A stretch of 64,000 nucleotides of DNA from Oxytricha trifallax (lineage: Eukaryota > Ciliophora > Spirotrichea > Sporadotrichida > Oxytrichidae). The stretch spans positions 1-64,000 of the forward strand of contig ARYC01000128.1 of NCBI GenBank assembly GCA_000711775.1, in the 5' to 3' direction. Of the stretch, positions 47,560 through 60,716 are shown piece by piece; position 1 is the first letter of the stretch, and every line of letters begins with the position of its first letter. The translations under genes and the position numbers were made by a program. The notes below the pieces were generated by a model, which worked only from the letters and a program-made list of their open reading frames with translations, ran no database searches and was not told the origin of the DNA.

Positions 47560-48425
47560 AAATTCAATTAATTTAATTATAAAATAAGTGTAGCACATTT
47601 TTTCCCCTTCTCTTTTAATATTGTAGGTAATTTTCTTATTTGGGAAAATAAATTAATTAAGCAGCAATTAAAGCCTTTTATTAAAAAATAAAACTAATAT
47701 TTTTACTGAACTTTAATAAGAGGATACTATTTAACTCTTCCGAGATCAAGTTTACTAAATTTTAATTGAATGCTTCTCAATTTATTATAATTATTTACAC
47801 CCCAGTTATATAGTTTTATGTTCAAAATTTAGTATTACCTTAATAAACAATCCTGCTAAATTTTAATTAACTATTCAGATGAAAACCCAGGTGGTAGATC
47901 AAGATACATATTAATTTTGAGCTTCAAATCATCATCATCGTCAACTATAGAGATCTTCAAATTTTGTTAGCAGCTTCTACTTATTTGATTAATAAATATT
48001 ATCTGTGTTTCATTTCCTATTCGATTTATTTCTTACAATATTATAAGTTAAAATAGAATCCTGCCTTAAGTAATCAATGAATGAAATTAAAAATTTATTC
48101 TCTATGAATAGATAATACAGGCGTCCTTCTATAAAATTATCTCAATAAAACATATAAATATATCCAAAATTTATTATATAATTATAGACACAATTAATTA
48201 TGACTTTATCTTAGATTTAATACAGGTATTATTACTATAATACGAATAATATTAAAAATAAATTTTCTATTTTTAGTATTTTCGTTCATAACTTTTATTT
48301 CAATTTAATATGAATTGATGGAATAGAAGAAACAAAATTTATATTCTAAAATTCTCATAGTAACTAATTTTTAAAATAAGTTTGATCTCAACAATATTAT
48401 TACAATTCCTTATTTTTATTATAAC
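47560..48425. other. AT-rich spacer between GH16 and OTU genes
   Basis: Upstream of the GH16 start and downstream of the OTU stop, so it should hold the GH16 promoter. A TTTTTTCCCC tract lies just upstream of the start (about 47600). No coding signal or repeat noticed. Confidence 0.5.
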
Positions 48426-50026
48426 TCACATACAATACTTCTCAAATAAATAGCTCATGACCATTTCAGGGTTATCACCCACGTTTCTGACTGCCTCCAT
48501 GCCTTATTCCATTGAAAAGCCATTTTCCATAGCATATTAACATCCAGCTGTTATCAAGTGAGGTTGATTAATATTGAACAAGATCTAATTTGGCTAAGGA
48601 TTGTTAATGTTCAAAGCTTGAAGAGTTTATAAAAGAGCATCATCATAGTTAATCCCCTTTAATAAATCCTAATTTCTTTTTTAAGCTTGATTTTATTCTT
48701 CAAGAGACTGCTTCAGAACTTGTTATAAAATTTCATCTTCAGAAACAGCCATTTAACTTTCTTTTAAAGCTTTTTCTAAATTTTCATCCTCTATGTTTCT
48801 CTTAGTGGCATTAATATCTTTTATGGTCTATAACAATGCTTACTGCATGTCGCATTTGCTCTAAATATGAAAATCTTCTCTTGACCTCATAATAATTTAA
48901 GACATCAGTCTTGCGCTTTAATCATCAATCTTTTTCTGAACGTTATTTTAATTTTAAACTTCATTCGTTTTTTCTTCTCTCAGCTTACTCAACTTAATAG
49001 CTTCGTCTTCTATTTCACCTGCCTTTGTTTTCACGAAAACTTTCTCATAGGTCCAATCCATTCTCACAATCGAGTTGTAATGAGATTTTCCATGATAGCT
49101 TAACCTTATAGGCTCATTGGATCCATCTTATTCATGGAAAGTTCTCATTGGCTCTGCTGAGTAGGCATAAATTTCTATAGGGCGATTGTAAATTTCAGAC
49201 ATTGCTTGAATTTCTACATCATCTCCCCAGACTGCATTCACTCTTTTACGATTGACATAGGCCTCAACACTTGAATCATTTCCTCCAATTATGAAGTCCT
49301 TAAAGTACTCTTTTTCACTAAGGATGTAATCCATGCATTTCTGACGAACAAGGCGATGCTCATCTTCATCCCCATATGCTTGATAAGCTATAGCTCTAAA
49401 TAGGCAATTGCCATCCCTTCCTGTTTCTATGATTCTAAGGCGCTTTGTATAGAGAGCTTTTGCGAAATTAGCTTCCTATAATCTCCAATCTATTGCTTAA
49501 GGGACTGGTGCTTGAATTCCCCAACCTCCATTTTAATTTACTGGATTAACATTCTTTAAACTATGCTTCCTTAATTCTTCCGTCTGTCTCCTATAATTTA
49601 ATCATTTAGAATTTATCTATATAGTTCATTTTTATAATTGGCTCAAGCTCTTATTTGCGCTTTTGACTGAACTTAGCCCAACCAAACCCGTTCGACAATG
49701 ATCCAACTTCCAATATTCTATTTCGTTCTTTGACGCAATCAATCCATTCATCATGCTAAGATGAAAATCCTCTAAAGTGAACTTTGATCTTTTTAGAAGA
49801 AGATGTTATTTCTACAATTGTAGCTTCTAACCATCTAAAATCCTTGTCTAATATATCTAGTCTATTGTTTATCTTAAACTCCATCCCATCTCTCCCTATA
49901 TATAAAAAGGTTTTCAATACAAGTTGAAGGTTAAAAATCATAGCAAAAGTTAAATTCATGAATTGGTAATGGAAAACTTACATTACTTCTAAATTCTTGG
50001 AGAATTAAGTTCTATAAATTCATCAT
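48426..50026 (-). CDS. OTU-family deubiquitinase with Tudor-like N-terminus, UIM and UBA
   Basis: A cysteine protease that removes ubiquitin. One intron (49896-49986) and one IES (49596-49623) leave 494 codons, 493 aa. The N-terminus is a Tudor/MBT-like beta barrel (LDILDKDFRWLEATIVEI; IKVHFRGFSSQHDEWID). The OTU domain has the catalytic Asp and Cys in GRDGNCLFRAIAYQAYGDED and the catalytic His in RLSYHGKSHYNSI, with GNDSSVEAYVNRKRVNAVWG and EIQAMSEIYNRPIEIYAY between. UIM-like ALKESQMAVSEDEI and LKQSLEEQNQ follow, and a UBA-like AMENGFSMEQGMEAVRN ends the protein. The domain set resembles OTUD3/OTUD5 relatives. The intron start is the less usual GTAATG, because the nearby GTAAGT gives the wrong phase. 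Confidence 0.88.
49596..49623. other. Very short IES in OTU gene, 28 bp, pointer TATA
   Basis: TATA at 49592-49595 and 49620-49623. Removal joins EPIIKMNY to RRQTEELRKHSLK in frame, giving a whole-codon gene. Among the shortest intervening DNA segments in the window. Confidence 0.75.
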
Positions 50027-50763
50027 AATTAGAACCAAGGCCTGAGTAATAAAACTTGGAAATTTTCTCATAAATTAATTTATTAATTCAATACGATTTT
50101 ACTAAGTTTTAATTTTTTATTTATTTTATGAAATATTTATTAGCTGTGAATTCAAAAGTCTTCTATTTATAATTAATCTTTATATTGAGAATTTATTTAT
50201 CTAAAATATTTCTATTGAATTGAAGAATTGAATATATTCTATATCTCAATTATATTTGAAAGAATAATTGATATTTTAACAAGATTAATTTTGTTTTATC
50301 AATAACTCTAAGGCTAAAAATAATAAGCATGAAATTTGTTATTAATAACTTATTTCGAAGTTTATAATTTCAATCAAATTCTTAAAAAAACACAAGTATT
50401 TTTTAGGTGTTAATGCACTTATACTCTTTTATTTTACATGTCAACATGCACAATCTCGGCATTATACCAACGAATTTATTTAGAATCATAGACATCTACA
50501 TGCTCCCCTTCAATAAATTGTGTATAGTGAGGCTAATTAGAATTGCCATGACTTGGCTACAAACTTTCCATTACTTCTTTAATTTTTAAATTACTATGAC
50601 TAAAAGTTATTTTAACTTTTATATATTTAAATTCCAATAATTTTCACTTTTCTTCTTAATTATACGATTGTTATTTATAGAATTTTCATTTACTACATCA
50701 TTTTACAATGATTATATAAGGTTTTTAATTTTTCTAAAATTATTAATATTCGTTAATTACAAA
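50027..50763. other. AT-rich divergent spacer
   Basis: Lies between the start of the OTU gene (minus) and the start of the plus-strand gene at 50764. A short open frame at about 50407-50589 reads hydrophobic text without family resemblance and is probably chance. Confidence 0.5.
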
Positions 50764-53575
50764 ATGAGTACAATTTACTCCAACAATCTTTCTAAATAAA
50801 CTTTATAGCACAACCATTCAACTTTGAACTTAACGTCTTAATCTCTAGGACAAAAGTTAAATCAAAACGCTTAAAAATAATAGAAAAAATCCTTAATAAA
50901 TTCCCAAAAGCCTAACAAAGATAGGCAATCACTCGATGCTATTAAATCAACTATTAAAACTAACAATAATGCCTAAAATTCATAAGTTTTATAACAACAA
51001 GACATGAATGAAAGTTAAAATACAATAAAAAGTAGAACTTTAGGCATGAGCATGATATCTAATAAGTAAATTAATGAAAGTTAAGTGACAAATGGACTCT
51101 AGGCTAATAATGGATCTTTGAAATATTCATCTGATTAACACTATACATACCTGATGCTGCTTTAAGAACAGCAGTCTATTATTTAAAAGAGAAAGAGAAG
51201 TATATAAATTTGTATAGTTTTTCGTTTTTTTAAGTTTGCGGAAGCATGAAAGTGTTTGCTTAGATACATCTAAATAATATAAGAGTTCTAGGGATTCAAT
51301 GGGACCTATGAGCAGTAGAGCAAAACTTTGCGAGATAGATTTGTATGACATTCAAAAAGAAAATCAAGAGAATTCTTTGATTAGTAATATGTATAACACG
51401 AAATAAAGTTGTAAGAATGAAAAATCTGTCTTTTTTTTATTAAGAGTAAATTCTTATTTATGTCACAAAGAGAAACAATTTCTCAACTGTTAATCACTAA
51501 AAACAAGTATCATCTTTGTTCAACTAAAATAAGCATGTTAAACTAATCAGCTAAAACTCTTAGTCCCCTTATAACACACAATCAATGTCAAAAACTTCAA
51601 ATTACCAAATGAAGCTAAAAAGCTTGGATAATTTCAATGGTTTATATTACAATTAAGAATAGAAGTAAAGCAAACTTCATAGTAGCAACTCTTCAAGATA
51701 GAGAAATTAGAATTAATTGAAAAAACGAAATTCTATGACTAATTTGATAAATTACAGCATGACAAGTCATTGTAATAAATTTGGGGGAATAAGTGGAGGA
51801 AGCTCCTCATTAATGAATAGTAGCAGTTAAGTTAATAGTAGATATCTACGGGGTTCTCTTGTTATAAATACTGACGAGGCTAAAGTATGTCAGTAAAACT
51901 TAAATTTTAACTAGAATGAAAGCAGCAAAGGTTGCAGTTCATAAAGAAATTTGATTGTCTAAGAGTTAAATCTAAATCTTACTAAATAAGCTGATATTTC
52001 TAAAGAATAGAAATCCTCGTTGATTAGTAATATGGTAAAGCGTTAGGTATCTAAAAGATAATCTATGGATAATACACACTTAACCAGAGTTCAAATTGAT
52101 CTTGACACAAGCAACAACAATTAAAAAGTGTGACTTTTTATATCATTATATTTGCTGCGTTTTTAATTTTAATGAATGTAACAGAAATGACTTATATGAT
52201 ACCATAGGTAGAAGACTTAGATGAATCAACAAGAGCTCAGAAAATTTACGATTTGAGAGATAATAATTATCACATAGGGAAGGAGTAAAAGTTAGATGAG
52301 CAATCTTTAGTTAATGCAAGTGAAAATCTTTTCAATTAAATTAAATAAAGATAGTCTGTGACTTAACTTATTAGCAATAAATCCTCAGCTTGTAATTATA
52401 GTTTAATTGATTCAATGCCACCAGCTATAATGTAGAAAAGCCCCTAAGACAATATGTATGTTTAAAAATAGTCATTAGATTAGTTCAAAAGTATCAATAA
52501 AGACGCTAAGGTTTATGAATACATTTAGCCACAGCTCCTAAGTAACTAGAGTGAATCAAACCTTATGAATATTATAATTATAAACTATTTTAATTAAAAA
52601 AATCGCCAAATATAGGAAATTAAATTGGACAATAATGATATGCATTGTCAATCTTCAAATTTAATAGACCCTTAAATTATGTGTAGAGAAATGATGTCTC
52701 TTAAGAATCCCTTCTCAAATGATGAAGATTGCTTTAGTGATTAGGTTTTGATTCAATCAGCAGAGAGAATTGTTAGAGAAAGCAATTCAAGTCAATCTTT
52801 GGTTTCACAAGTTAAATGCTTGAATTGTTAGATAGAGTAAGCTAAGCATGAACAAACTAAGGAAGCTCTAGATAAAGCTATCAAGCTATCAAATATTTTA
52901 ATGGATGAAATATCAAAGTTAGACAGTAAACTATCTGATTGTCATAAATAGCTAGAATAGTATAAATTGTCATCTTTTTGTCAGTAAGACTTCACATAAT
53001 TCAAGGAGAGCATTATTAGTTCGAACTAAACAGGTCAAAATAAATCATCTATAGATGAACTTAAAGCATTGACTTCGCTTATCAAAGAATCCAGAAAGTC
53101 TATACACCTAGCAGATGGCATGAAAATGCTTAAGAATCCAACAATTTTGAAAAGTCTTTCTTAATCGCCTTCAAGATTTTTAAACTATCACCCCTTAACT
53201 GCTAAGAATAATAATGCAATTAATCCTCAACAGATTTTACTCGGCAATTAATAAAACATAATGAGAGAACTTGTAAATTAAGCCTAAGAAGATAGAATTA
53301 TAAATTAAGACGTCAGAATTACTCAGCAGAATAAAATTGAGGGAGATATGAACCAAAACATTCAAAAAATGATGGAAAATATGCAGGGGTTTAGGAACAG
53401 GAGAGTTAATGCAGACTCAGTAGTCAGAAAGGCAAATGATGTAGTGAATGAAATACTTGAAACTTCAAGGCAGCAATATCAATTTATCAAGGAGAAGGAT
53501 ACTGTAGGATAAAAATGCTTGTTTCGAACCTAGTACCTTAAATCTTGTAAATCTAATGATAAATTAACCAAATGA
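50764..53575 (+). CDS. Asn/Ser/Gln-rich protein with C-terminal coiled coil, unknown
   Basis: ATG at 50764 (MSTIYSNNLSKQTLQHNHST). Low-complexity polar sequence, with a break around 51200-51400 (probably an IES) and an intron-like GTGTGA..AG segment near 52133-52190. The last third is helical and charged (EQTKEALDKAIKLSNILMDE; GDMNQNIQKMMENMQGFRN; VVNEILETSRQQYQFIKEK), ending KSNDKLTK before TGA. The total length needs a removal of 1 modulo 3, so at least one unresolved intervening segment is present. It resembles ciliate cytoskeletal or basal-body scaffold proteins in composition only. Confidence 0.5.
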
Positions 53576-53892
53576 AGTTTATTTAAATAAAATATTAACA
53601 GAATTAATAATTTAAATTTAAATGCAATCAGAAAACATGGATCCAAATATTATTGGAGAAATATAATTTTATATTTAACTTATAAAAATGTATTTTAAAG
53701 GAACAAATTATAATTATTAAGAAGAGGATTAATTAATAATAGAAATCAAAATTTTTCATTTAATAATAATTTATTACTCCTTATAAATTCCATATAAAAA
53801 ATAAGGTACTTAAATTTAAAGTAATGAGATGAAATGCTTTATTTATCAAGTAAATAATATAAAAAATTAATAATTATTGATGCTTTAATAAA

Positions 53893-55516
53893 ATGACTAC
53901 TGCAGGTTTAGTCAATTATTTAAATTTTATTATATTCCCCTCACTCAATTATATTTACAAGCAATAATGCATAAAGTCTTTAACATGTGAGAGATGTTCC
54001 AGCTGCTTTAAAAAGAAGATCAAATCTAAATTTTTAAGTAAATCAACCTTCTTAGTCACTGAAAAGAGCTAAATTGAACAAATTTCCATTTTCAAACGAT
54101 ATCATTAGAATTATGATAACTTACTTGGACTTGAACACTATATTCTCAAAGATTATAGTTCTATGTCTTGATTTAAATAGAGAGTTTAGGAGATCAAATG
54201 TTTTACAGCTTATTAAAACAGCAAAAATTAACCCTAAATTATATTTGGATAATGGTGAGATTAAAGCTATTTGTTAAATATTGAATAAGTGCACACTAAT
54301 TGAAATTCTCCAAATATACAGCAAGGATAATGACTCCATATAAAATGGAACAGTATTAGAGGTCTTAAATTCACCTTTTATCGAAGATAGTATTAAACTC
54401 AAAATTCAGATTATTAAGATCCCATTTTCCCATAAGGGATACTATTTTTACAGTTCAAACATAGAAGATTTAAAGCTTTCTTTCACTAGATTTTAGAACT
54501 TAACCACCTTAAAACTCAGAATCATAGATAACCTAACTCTCAATTTAGTTTACTCAATATAAGATGTACTCTAAAAACTCTAAAATTTAAATTTAAAATA
54601 TCCTTAAACTGATTTTAATTAGAGAGATATTTATCTAGCTTTATTTGGATTGCTTAAATCTAGAAATTTAAAGTCCCTTACTTTACATTAAGAGTAGTAT
54701 TTCAGTGCATCCAATTAAAGCTTATTAGTTAATAAATTTGATGAGAGTTTTCCATTTGATTAAATTTCGAATTTGCACACTCTTAAATTAGACATACCAT
54801 TCAATTTATCATAAGAAACTCAAAAAATCTTTTTCTTTTTCCTTTAGTAACATAAAGTTAAAAACCTAGGATTACCTAAAACTCTCATAAAAAACAGCTA
54901 GCATTTTTTAAGTTACTTAGAGTAACCAGGTAATTCTTAAAGTGTAACTAATTTAAGAATTTACCCACTTAATTAGGATATTGGATTTTTGAATGAATTT
55001 AACATAAAAGAACTTATGATAATTCTTGAAAATCTCTCAAAGCAATAAAAATTTCCAAATTTAATAAATTTCTAATGCAGTATTTCAAAGGTAAATAACT
55101 ACTCTGATATATAAGAAGATAAAAAGCTGTTGTATAAAAGAATATTAACTTTAATGAAAGATTAGTAAATTCATAAAATTTAATTAAACCTAGAATTTCT
55201 AACTGCAGTTGATCAATATTAGTATTCAACTAGAATTGTTAAATAGTTATTGGAGATAGGAACTAATTAACTCCAATTCTTTAATTCATTAAATGTTGGA
55301 TATTACATTAATAGCAAAAGTAATATAATTGAGTTGATTGAAACATAAGACCAAAATTGGGATTTCTTTACTATTAATATCTTGGTTGAAATAGTGAAGA
55401 ATAAGTTAAAAAATGGATCTTCACTTATTATTAAAATTAATCAGAATTCATTATAATTTTATAATGTAATAGGCTTAGTGCAGGCTAAGACTAAATTAAA
55501 TTCACTAGATCAATGA
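53893..55516 (+). CDS. F-box/leucine-rich-repeat-like protein
   Basis: The main frame from about 54000 reads FPFSNDIIRIMITYLDLNTI, an F-box-like helix set, then many Leu-rich strands with loose LRR spacing: LTTLKLRIIDNLTLNLVYS, LKSLTLHQEQYFSASN, ISNLHTLKLDIPFNLSQ, VTNLRIYPLNQDIGFLNEF. It ends LVQAKTKLNSLDQ before TGA at 55514-55516. The start is uncertain: ATG at 53893 opens a different frame (MTTAGLVNY) that needs an intron or IES before joining. F-box/LRR proteins usually select substrates for SCF ubiquitin ligases; that role is inferred from the fold only. Confidence 0.5.
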
Positions 55517-56148
55517 TTGGGCAGTTGATTTAAATTTAAGATTAAAATAGCAAAAATGAGATTTGGTTATCAGAATATTTAACAGAAATTTTATCCATGA
55601 AATCTATGGGCTAATTCAACTTCTCGTGGTATCTCTCATCTCAAATCAGCTTAAGTTATTAATAGTCGACAGGTCAAGATTAACTAAAAGTAGAAAGTAA
55701 TTCTAAGTATAACCTAGGTATTTCTTAAGATTTACAATAGAAATTTGTATGGTTATTATTATAGTGGTCATCATTTTTATTATTTATTAGAATTGGTTGT
55801 ATTTATAGGTAATTATAAATAAAGTATCTTAAAATAATTTAAAAATTTATAAATTCCTTTTTAAATTATAATATTCATATCTTATAAATTAATTATTTAT
55901 TATTTCTAATTAGGTTTAGATTTTAATTTAAATAAAATTTGATTGCAAATTAGAAGACTTAATTTTATATAATTTTAATTTTTAATCATAAAAGTGATAA
56001 TAATATTCTTTAACCAATCATTAAAGGCTCTTGCCAAATTTAATAACTATTTTAAGAGAAAATTATGCAGTTTCTGCAACTTAAGTATCACAAGCTAACT
56101 TGATTGCTTAATGCTGTTGTTTGTGTCTGGAAAATCCATGATAACATT
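55517..56148. other. AT-rich stretch with a possible small coding remnant
   Basis: At 55557-55800 the plus strand has an open frame (MRFGYQNIQQKFYP, one TGA, then NLWANSTSRGISHLKSAQ, ending YGYYYSGHHFYYLLELVVF). It may be a small MDS or decayed gene. The rest is AT-rich. Confidence 0.3.
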
Positions 56149-56194
56149 CAAAACCCCAAAACCCTTTAATGAGTTTTATATGCGTATTGATTGA
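56149..56194 (+). mobile_element. Solo, decayed TBE terminal fragment
   Basis: CAAAACCCCAAAACCC followed by TTTAATGAGTTTTATATGCG lines up with the TBE left repeat (8585 onward) with several substitutions, and similarity fades after about 46 bp. It is preceded by ATT, as an ANT target would be. No internal TBE sequence follows, so it is a truncated remnant or an unrelated element that shares these ends. Confidence 0.75.
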
Positions 56195-56984
56195 TAAAGT
56201 CACATTTCAGATTAGCTCCTGCAGAATTCTGTTATCTTCGAGTTAAACAAATGACTTGAATCGTTTAGATTCAAGAGTTTAGAGGGTATTTAAAATGCTT
56301 TATGAAAGAGTCTGGAATTAATTTAAACAGAAAAAAACTAAAATGTTGTAATACTATGCTGCTATAATGTTAAATAAGTATGAATAATATTACTCGAATA
56401 TTTTCGTATCTCCAGCATTAACTTCAAAACCAAAAAACTAACCAACTAAAAACTTTTATCTATTTTTTACTAATTTTATGTATTGATTTTGATTCAAATT
56501 TAGAGTATATCTTTATCACTTTTAGCAACAAAATAGTCATATTTTGCTTGATTTTATAAAGTATATCAAAATATTATTTTTATTTTAAGCTAATAATATA
56601 TAAAATTTAAAGTTTATTAATAAAAATTTTAGTCTGATTTTGTCTTGTTATTTAAGATTTATTAAGATATATTTTATAATTTTTAATTAATTTTAACTAA
56701 AAAAACAACAATTTATGCTTTTAAAAAAAATATTATTTGAACTTACATAAATTTATGTAATTAAAAGTTTATTCTAATTATAAATTTATAAAGTGCTAAT
56801 CAGCTTTATATAATTAATTGAGATTATAATTAGTGAACTTAAATTTAAAATTTTCAATATAGTTTTTTTTAGTATAAGAATGATACTTGATTTTAAAAAT
56901 CAATAAACGAATTAATCTTAATTTTAATTTTAAATTATAAATATTTAAATAAAATTTATTATTAAATTAAAAAGATACTAAATA
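56195..56984. other. AT-rich stretch, no feature seen
   Basis: Long A/T runs and no open frames of protein-like composition. Confidence 0.5.
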
Positions 56985-57472
56985 GGGAGTGCCTTCAGGT
57001 GACCGTGGATCCCATATGTGTTACTTTCTATTTAGGATTCTTTTTGGTCTGGTAATCCGAACCATATAAGCCTAATATTGTCTCATGCAGGAGATGAAAG
57101 CGCCCAGAGACCTACCTGCAAATAACAACGAGCTAGCGGGGTTCAATCGCCATGGGAGAGCTCTAGAGAGCCGATTTCCCTGCCATTACGCCGTTGTTGG
57201 CAGGGTGGAACAGTCTAACAAGGCTGGCAAGAAGGGAGGCAGGCGGGGGGAAGAAGTGGGACTGCATTCCACACAGTGATGAGTGGCAGACGTCAGGAGC
57301 ACAGAGGAGCCGAGCAATTGCTAGTCTTTTCCAGCTTTTCCTCTTAAGTGGGGTTTTTTGGTTTTTTGGGGCTCAAGGTTATGTACCACGTCATTCACAC
57401 CAGCAACGTCATGACCCAAGAATGCAAATATTGGGTCATGTTATGACCCAGAATATCTCGTTATTAATTTAG
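56985..57472. mobile_element. Second GC-rich repeat-like island
   Basis: About 490 bp of much higher GC content than its surroundings. It holds a B-box-like GGGGTTCAATC (57138), a G/T tract GGGGTTTTTTGGTTTTTTGG (57350-57369), ACGTCA motifs (57389, 57407), and a perfect 10-bp hairpin CATGACCCAA (57410-57419) / TTGGGTCATG (57431-57440), with TTATGACCCA again just after. It shares the B-box-like string, the T-rich run and the CACGTCA ending with the island at 2.44-3.04 kb. The plus-strand ORFs over it do not look like a real protein. Confidence 0.4.
57410..57440. repeat. Hairpin, 10-bp perfect stem, 11-nt loop
   Basis: CATGACCCAA pairs with TTGGGTCATG across an 11-nt loop. It sits at the right end of the GC-rich island, with a further half-copy (TATGACCCA) directly downstream. 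Confidence 0.75.
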
Positions 57473-57479
57473 CCCTAAC

Positions 57480-60400
57480 TATTCTATTCTATTCTAAATA
57501 AAATTTATAGTCTTATAATCTTTTATCCTCTCCTAATAAATATTTAAAATAATTTTAAGTAAATTGGTTTTAGGTTTAAATGCCAAACTTAAAATTGTTT
57601 AGAAAGGAAAGAAACAAATCAATTAAAAACTGTTCTAAGTTTAATTGTGAAATTAGCAAATGATTGCTTTAAAAAATAGAAAAAAATAAAAATTTAAATT
57701 TATTAATTTATTTTAAAGTTAATCCTGTCCAATTATAAAATATTAACCAAATCTATAATAGCTATTTTTAAGTATTCTTAATTATCGATCATGAATTTTT
57801 GAAAATTAAAAAATAGTTTAATTAATCAGTTAACGTAACATATTTATAAATTTTTGATTAGTAAATAAAATGGAATAAAACTCTAAATGTAGAACAAGAT
57901 CCTCTCTTACCTGCCTTGGAATATTTATTGAATAATCTTCAAGTAATTACCTAATTTCTCTAATTTTTATATAAAAAACTCTATTTTCATTTCTTTATCT
58001 CATTTTCCATATATTACACCAAGGATTTCAAATATTTTTAAAGATATCTTATACAAATTGCGCACAAGTTCTTTAATTATTATACGTGATTTATGATTTA
58101 TATTAATGATATTTATAAATTTAAGAATTAGTATACAATCACTCAAACTTCGCTTAATATAAATTGATTTTGGAAAACAATAATATAATTATTTCTAATA
58201 AAATAAAGAAAACATAAATCATTATTATGGTTTATAATTTATACAAAAGTCTTTTGTTTTCCTCATTTTTTCATACTGTGATATAATTTAATTTAGATTT
58301 ACATAATAAAAGGCATATACTTTGATAATTTATTTTCAATTTTACTAATTGTTTTCTATATTACTAGTAATAATATTCTTCATATAATGGTATATATAAA
58401 AATTTGAAGTTAATTTCCCAAAGTATTTTGACTTATTAACAAAATCAATAAAATCAATTTTAATTTAAACTGATTCTTTTTCATAAGAAAATTTGATAGC
58501 ATTTAATACAAGTTATTAGTAGTCAATCATAAAATAAAACATCAAATTTATGAATTATAAACATAATTAGTTTAGTCTTATGTTATTAATTTAATTTGAT
58601 TTCCATGATATCATCATAAAAGTTATTAAAAATTATTAAATTTAAATTTATATATAATTATTATTAAAAATATTATCTCCTAAATAGCAAATTAATTAAT
58701 TTCATTTATTATGTAAAATTATTGAAAAATATGAGATTTTAAATATTCAAACTATAAAATTATTTTATAGTTCAAATAGCTATAATAAATTATAATAATA
58801 TTTTATGATGAATTAGATCTATTAAATGATTAAATAATTTTATGCTATGGGAAAGAAATTAACTTCAATTGGTGAAAGTATAAGTTTGAAATCAGAATGG
58901 CAACCTATTTAAAATTCATCGTGCACTCAGATATTAATGGTTTAGAGAAAAATAAAATATTTTTCAAAAAATTAAATCAAAATAAATTCACAATTATAGG
59001 TACAAATTGATGAGGGAATTTAACTAAGAGCAAAACAATATACAACTTTTTATAAACTTATCTCAATAGCGAAAATTATACAGAAATTTTAAATTATAAG
59101 AAATGATAGGTTCCGAATTTGCATTGTAAATCAAACCTTTAAATGGAGGATTCCGATCTAAATGAAATGAAGAACCAATTTAAGGTTAATAATGAATGGA
59201 ATTATTTAAATTCAGCAATTTTTATATAATTACTTTAAAATCTAAAATCAAATGAGAATAGTTAGCCAGATTAAGCGCCAAATTTCTTGAACTTTTTTTT
59301 CAGATATTGAAAAATAGTAAAAAGCAGAATTTATTGGAATAAATTTTCATTAACTAAATTGCTACTATTTATGAAGTAATTGTTATTATGAGAACTAGAG
59401 ATAATAAAACATCTATTTTATATTAGAACTAATCGGAATATTGAATTTATTGAATTATAACCAGTTAATTTTAAATCTCAAAAGGTATTGATGCTTAAAA
59501 TAAGAAAATAAAATTAATATTGAAATTCAAAAATTTATATAATTTGTAAAATATATTTTGAAATTACGCTTAAGAAACTGTAAAAATAATACAATAAATT
59601 TTAAAAATCAATAGAACAAGACTTGAAAATGACTTTTGTTTTTTTTAGTTGCTTTTAATGAATTGATAATTTAATCAGTATAACAATTTCTAAAAATTGA
59701 ATGTTTAACTTATAAAATTTAAATGTGGTCGTAAATTTAGTGGAAAGTGTATCAAAAAGTTAGAAAATGATTATTTATGAAATTGCTATTATTAGAATTA
59801 AAGAGATAATTAGCTAAAGATTTTACGATCCCTTGATGGTTAGAATTTTACTGCTTAATTTAATAAAAGAGTTTTGAAAAATTTAGAAATATAATTAAAT
59901 GTAAAATTTAGGGAATAGGATTCGAAACAATTTCAAGGCTGTAGATTTAATAAAATCTTTGGGAAATGTTATAATGAAAAAAATATTTTAAGTCAAACTC
60001 CTAAACTGCTTTTGTAAATAGAGAGAAATAGCTCAATATATAAAATCAAGAGCCAACTTTTAGATTAATAAATTTTTATTTTATTAAAATTGAGAGACAG
60101 TGGACGAATACTATTCTAGTCTAATATATAAATAAGAATTAGAACTATGGAAATATATTGAAAATTTGAAGTGATATATTTTAAGAATTAATATTCTTAA
60201 GTTAAATTAGAAGAATATAGATCTAATTTTAGAATTTAGAACATAAAATTAATTTAAACGAATCATCGAGAAACTTAGATAGAGCTTGAAAATGATATTT
60301 AAGCAACTTGAATTTTAGCATTGACATACTTATAGTTGAATGTAGGCAAATTGATAAAATGTGTATAAATTAAAGAGTAACCAACTTAAATATATATAAA

Positions 60401-60716
60401 AATTTGAGGAGAACTTTTAAATTTATATTTATAATAAACTTTTAAATAAATGACAATATAAATAAATACTCGAGGATTAAAACTGTTAAGTGAAGTATGC
60501 ATTAAATATAAATTAAATAATTTTAATGTTAAAAAAAGAATAAATATTGAATCTTAATTTTTTCCTTGGAACTGTATTTAAGTCAAACATAAAAAATAAA
60601 TCATTGTATTTGAGAGAGAGAGATAAAATATCTCTGATTTAATATAGCAGAACTGAAGTTACTCAATAGTCTTTATAATATTTCTCTCTAAAATCTAGGC
60701 CAACTCTAATTACTTA
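57480..60716. other. AT-rich gene-poor stretch
   Basis: Consistent with germline-limited DNA. One short plus-strand frame at about 58848-58935 (MGKKLTSIGESISLKSEW) has a somewhat coding-like mix but no context. A GA-repeat lies at about 60614-60625. Nothing else supportable. Confidence 0.45.

Noticed and set aside
57085..57472. Two overlapping plus-strand ORFs (64 and 92 aa) in the second GC-rich island
   Set aside because: They overlap in different frames with no family resemblance, and the island has features of a non-coding repeat.
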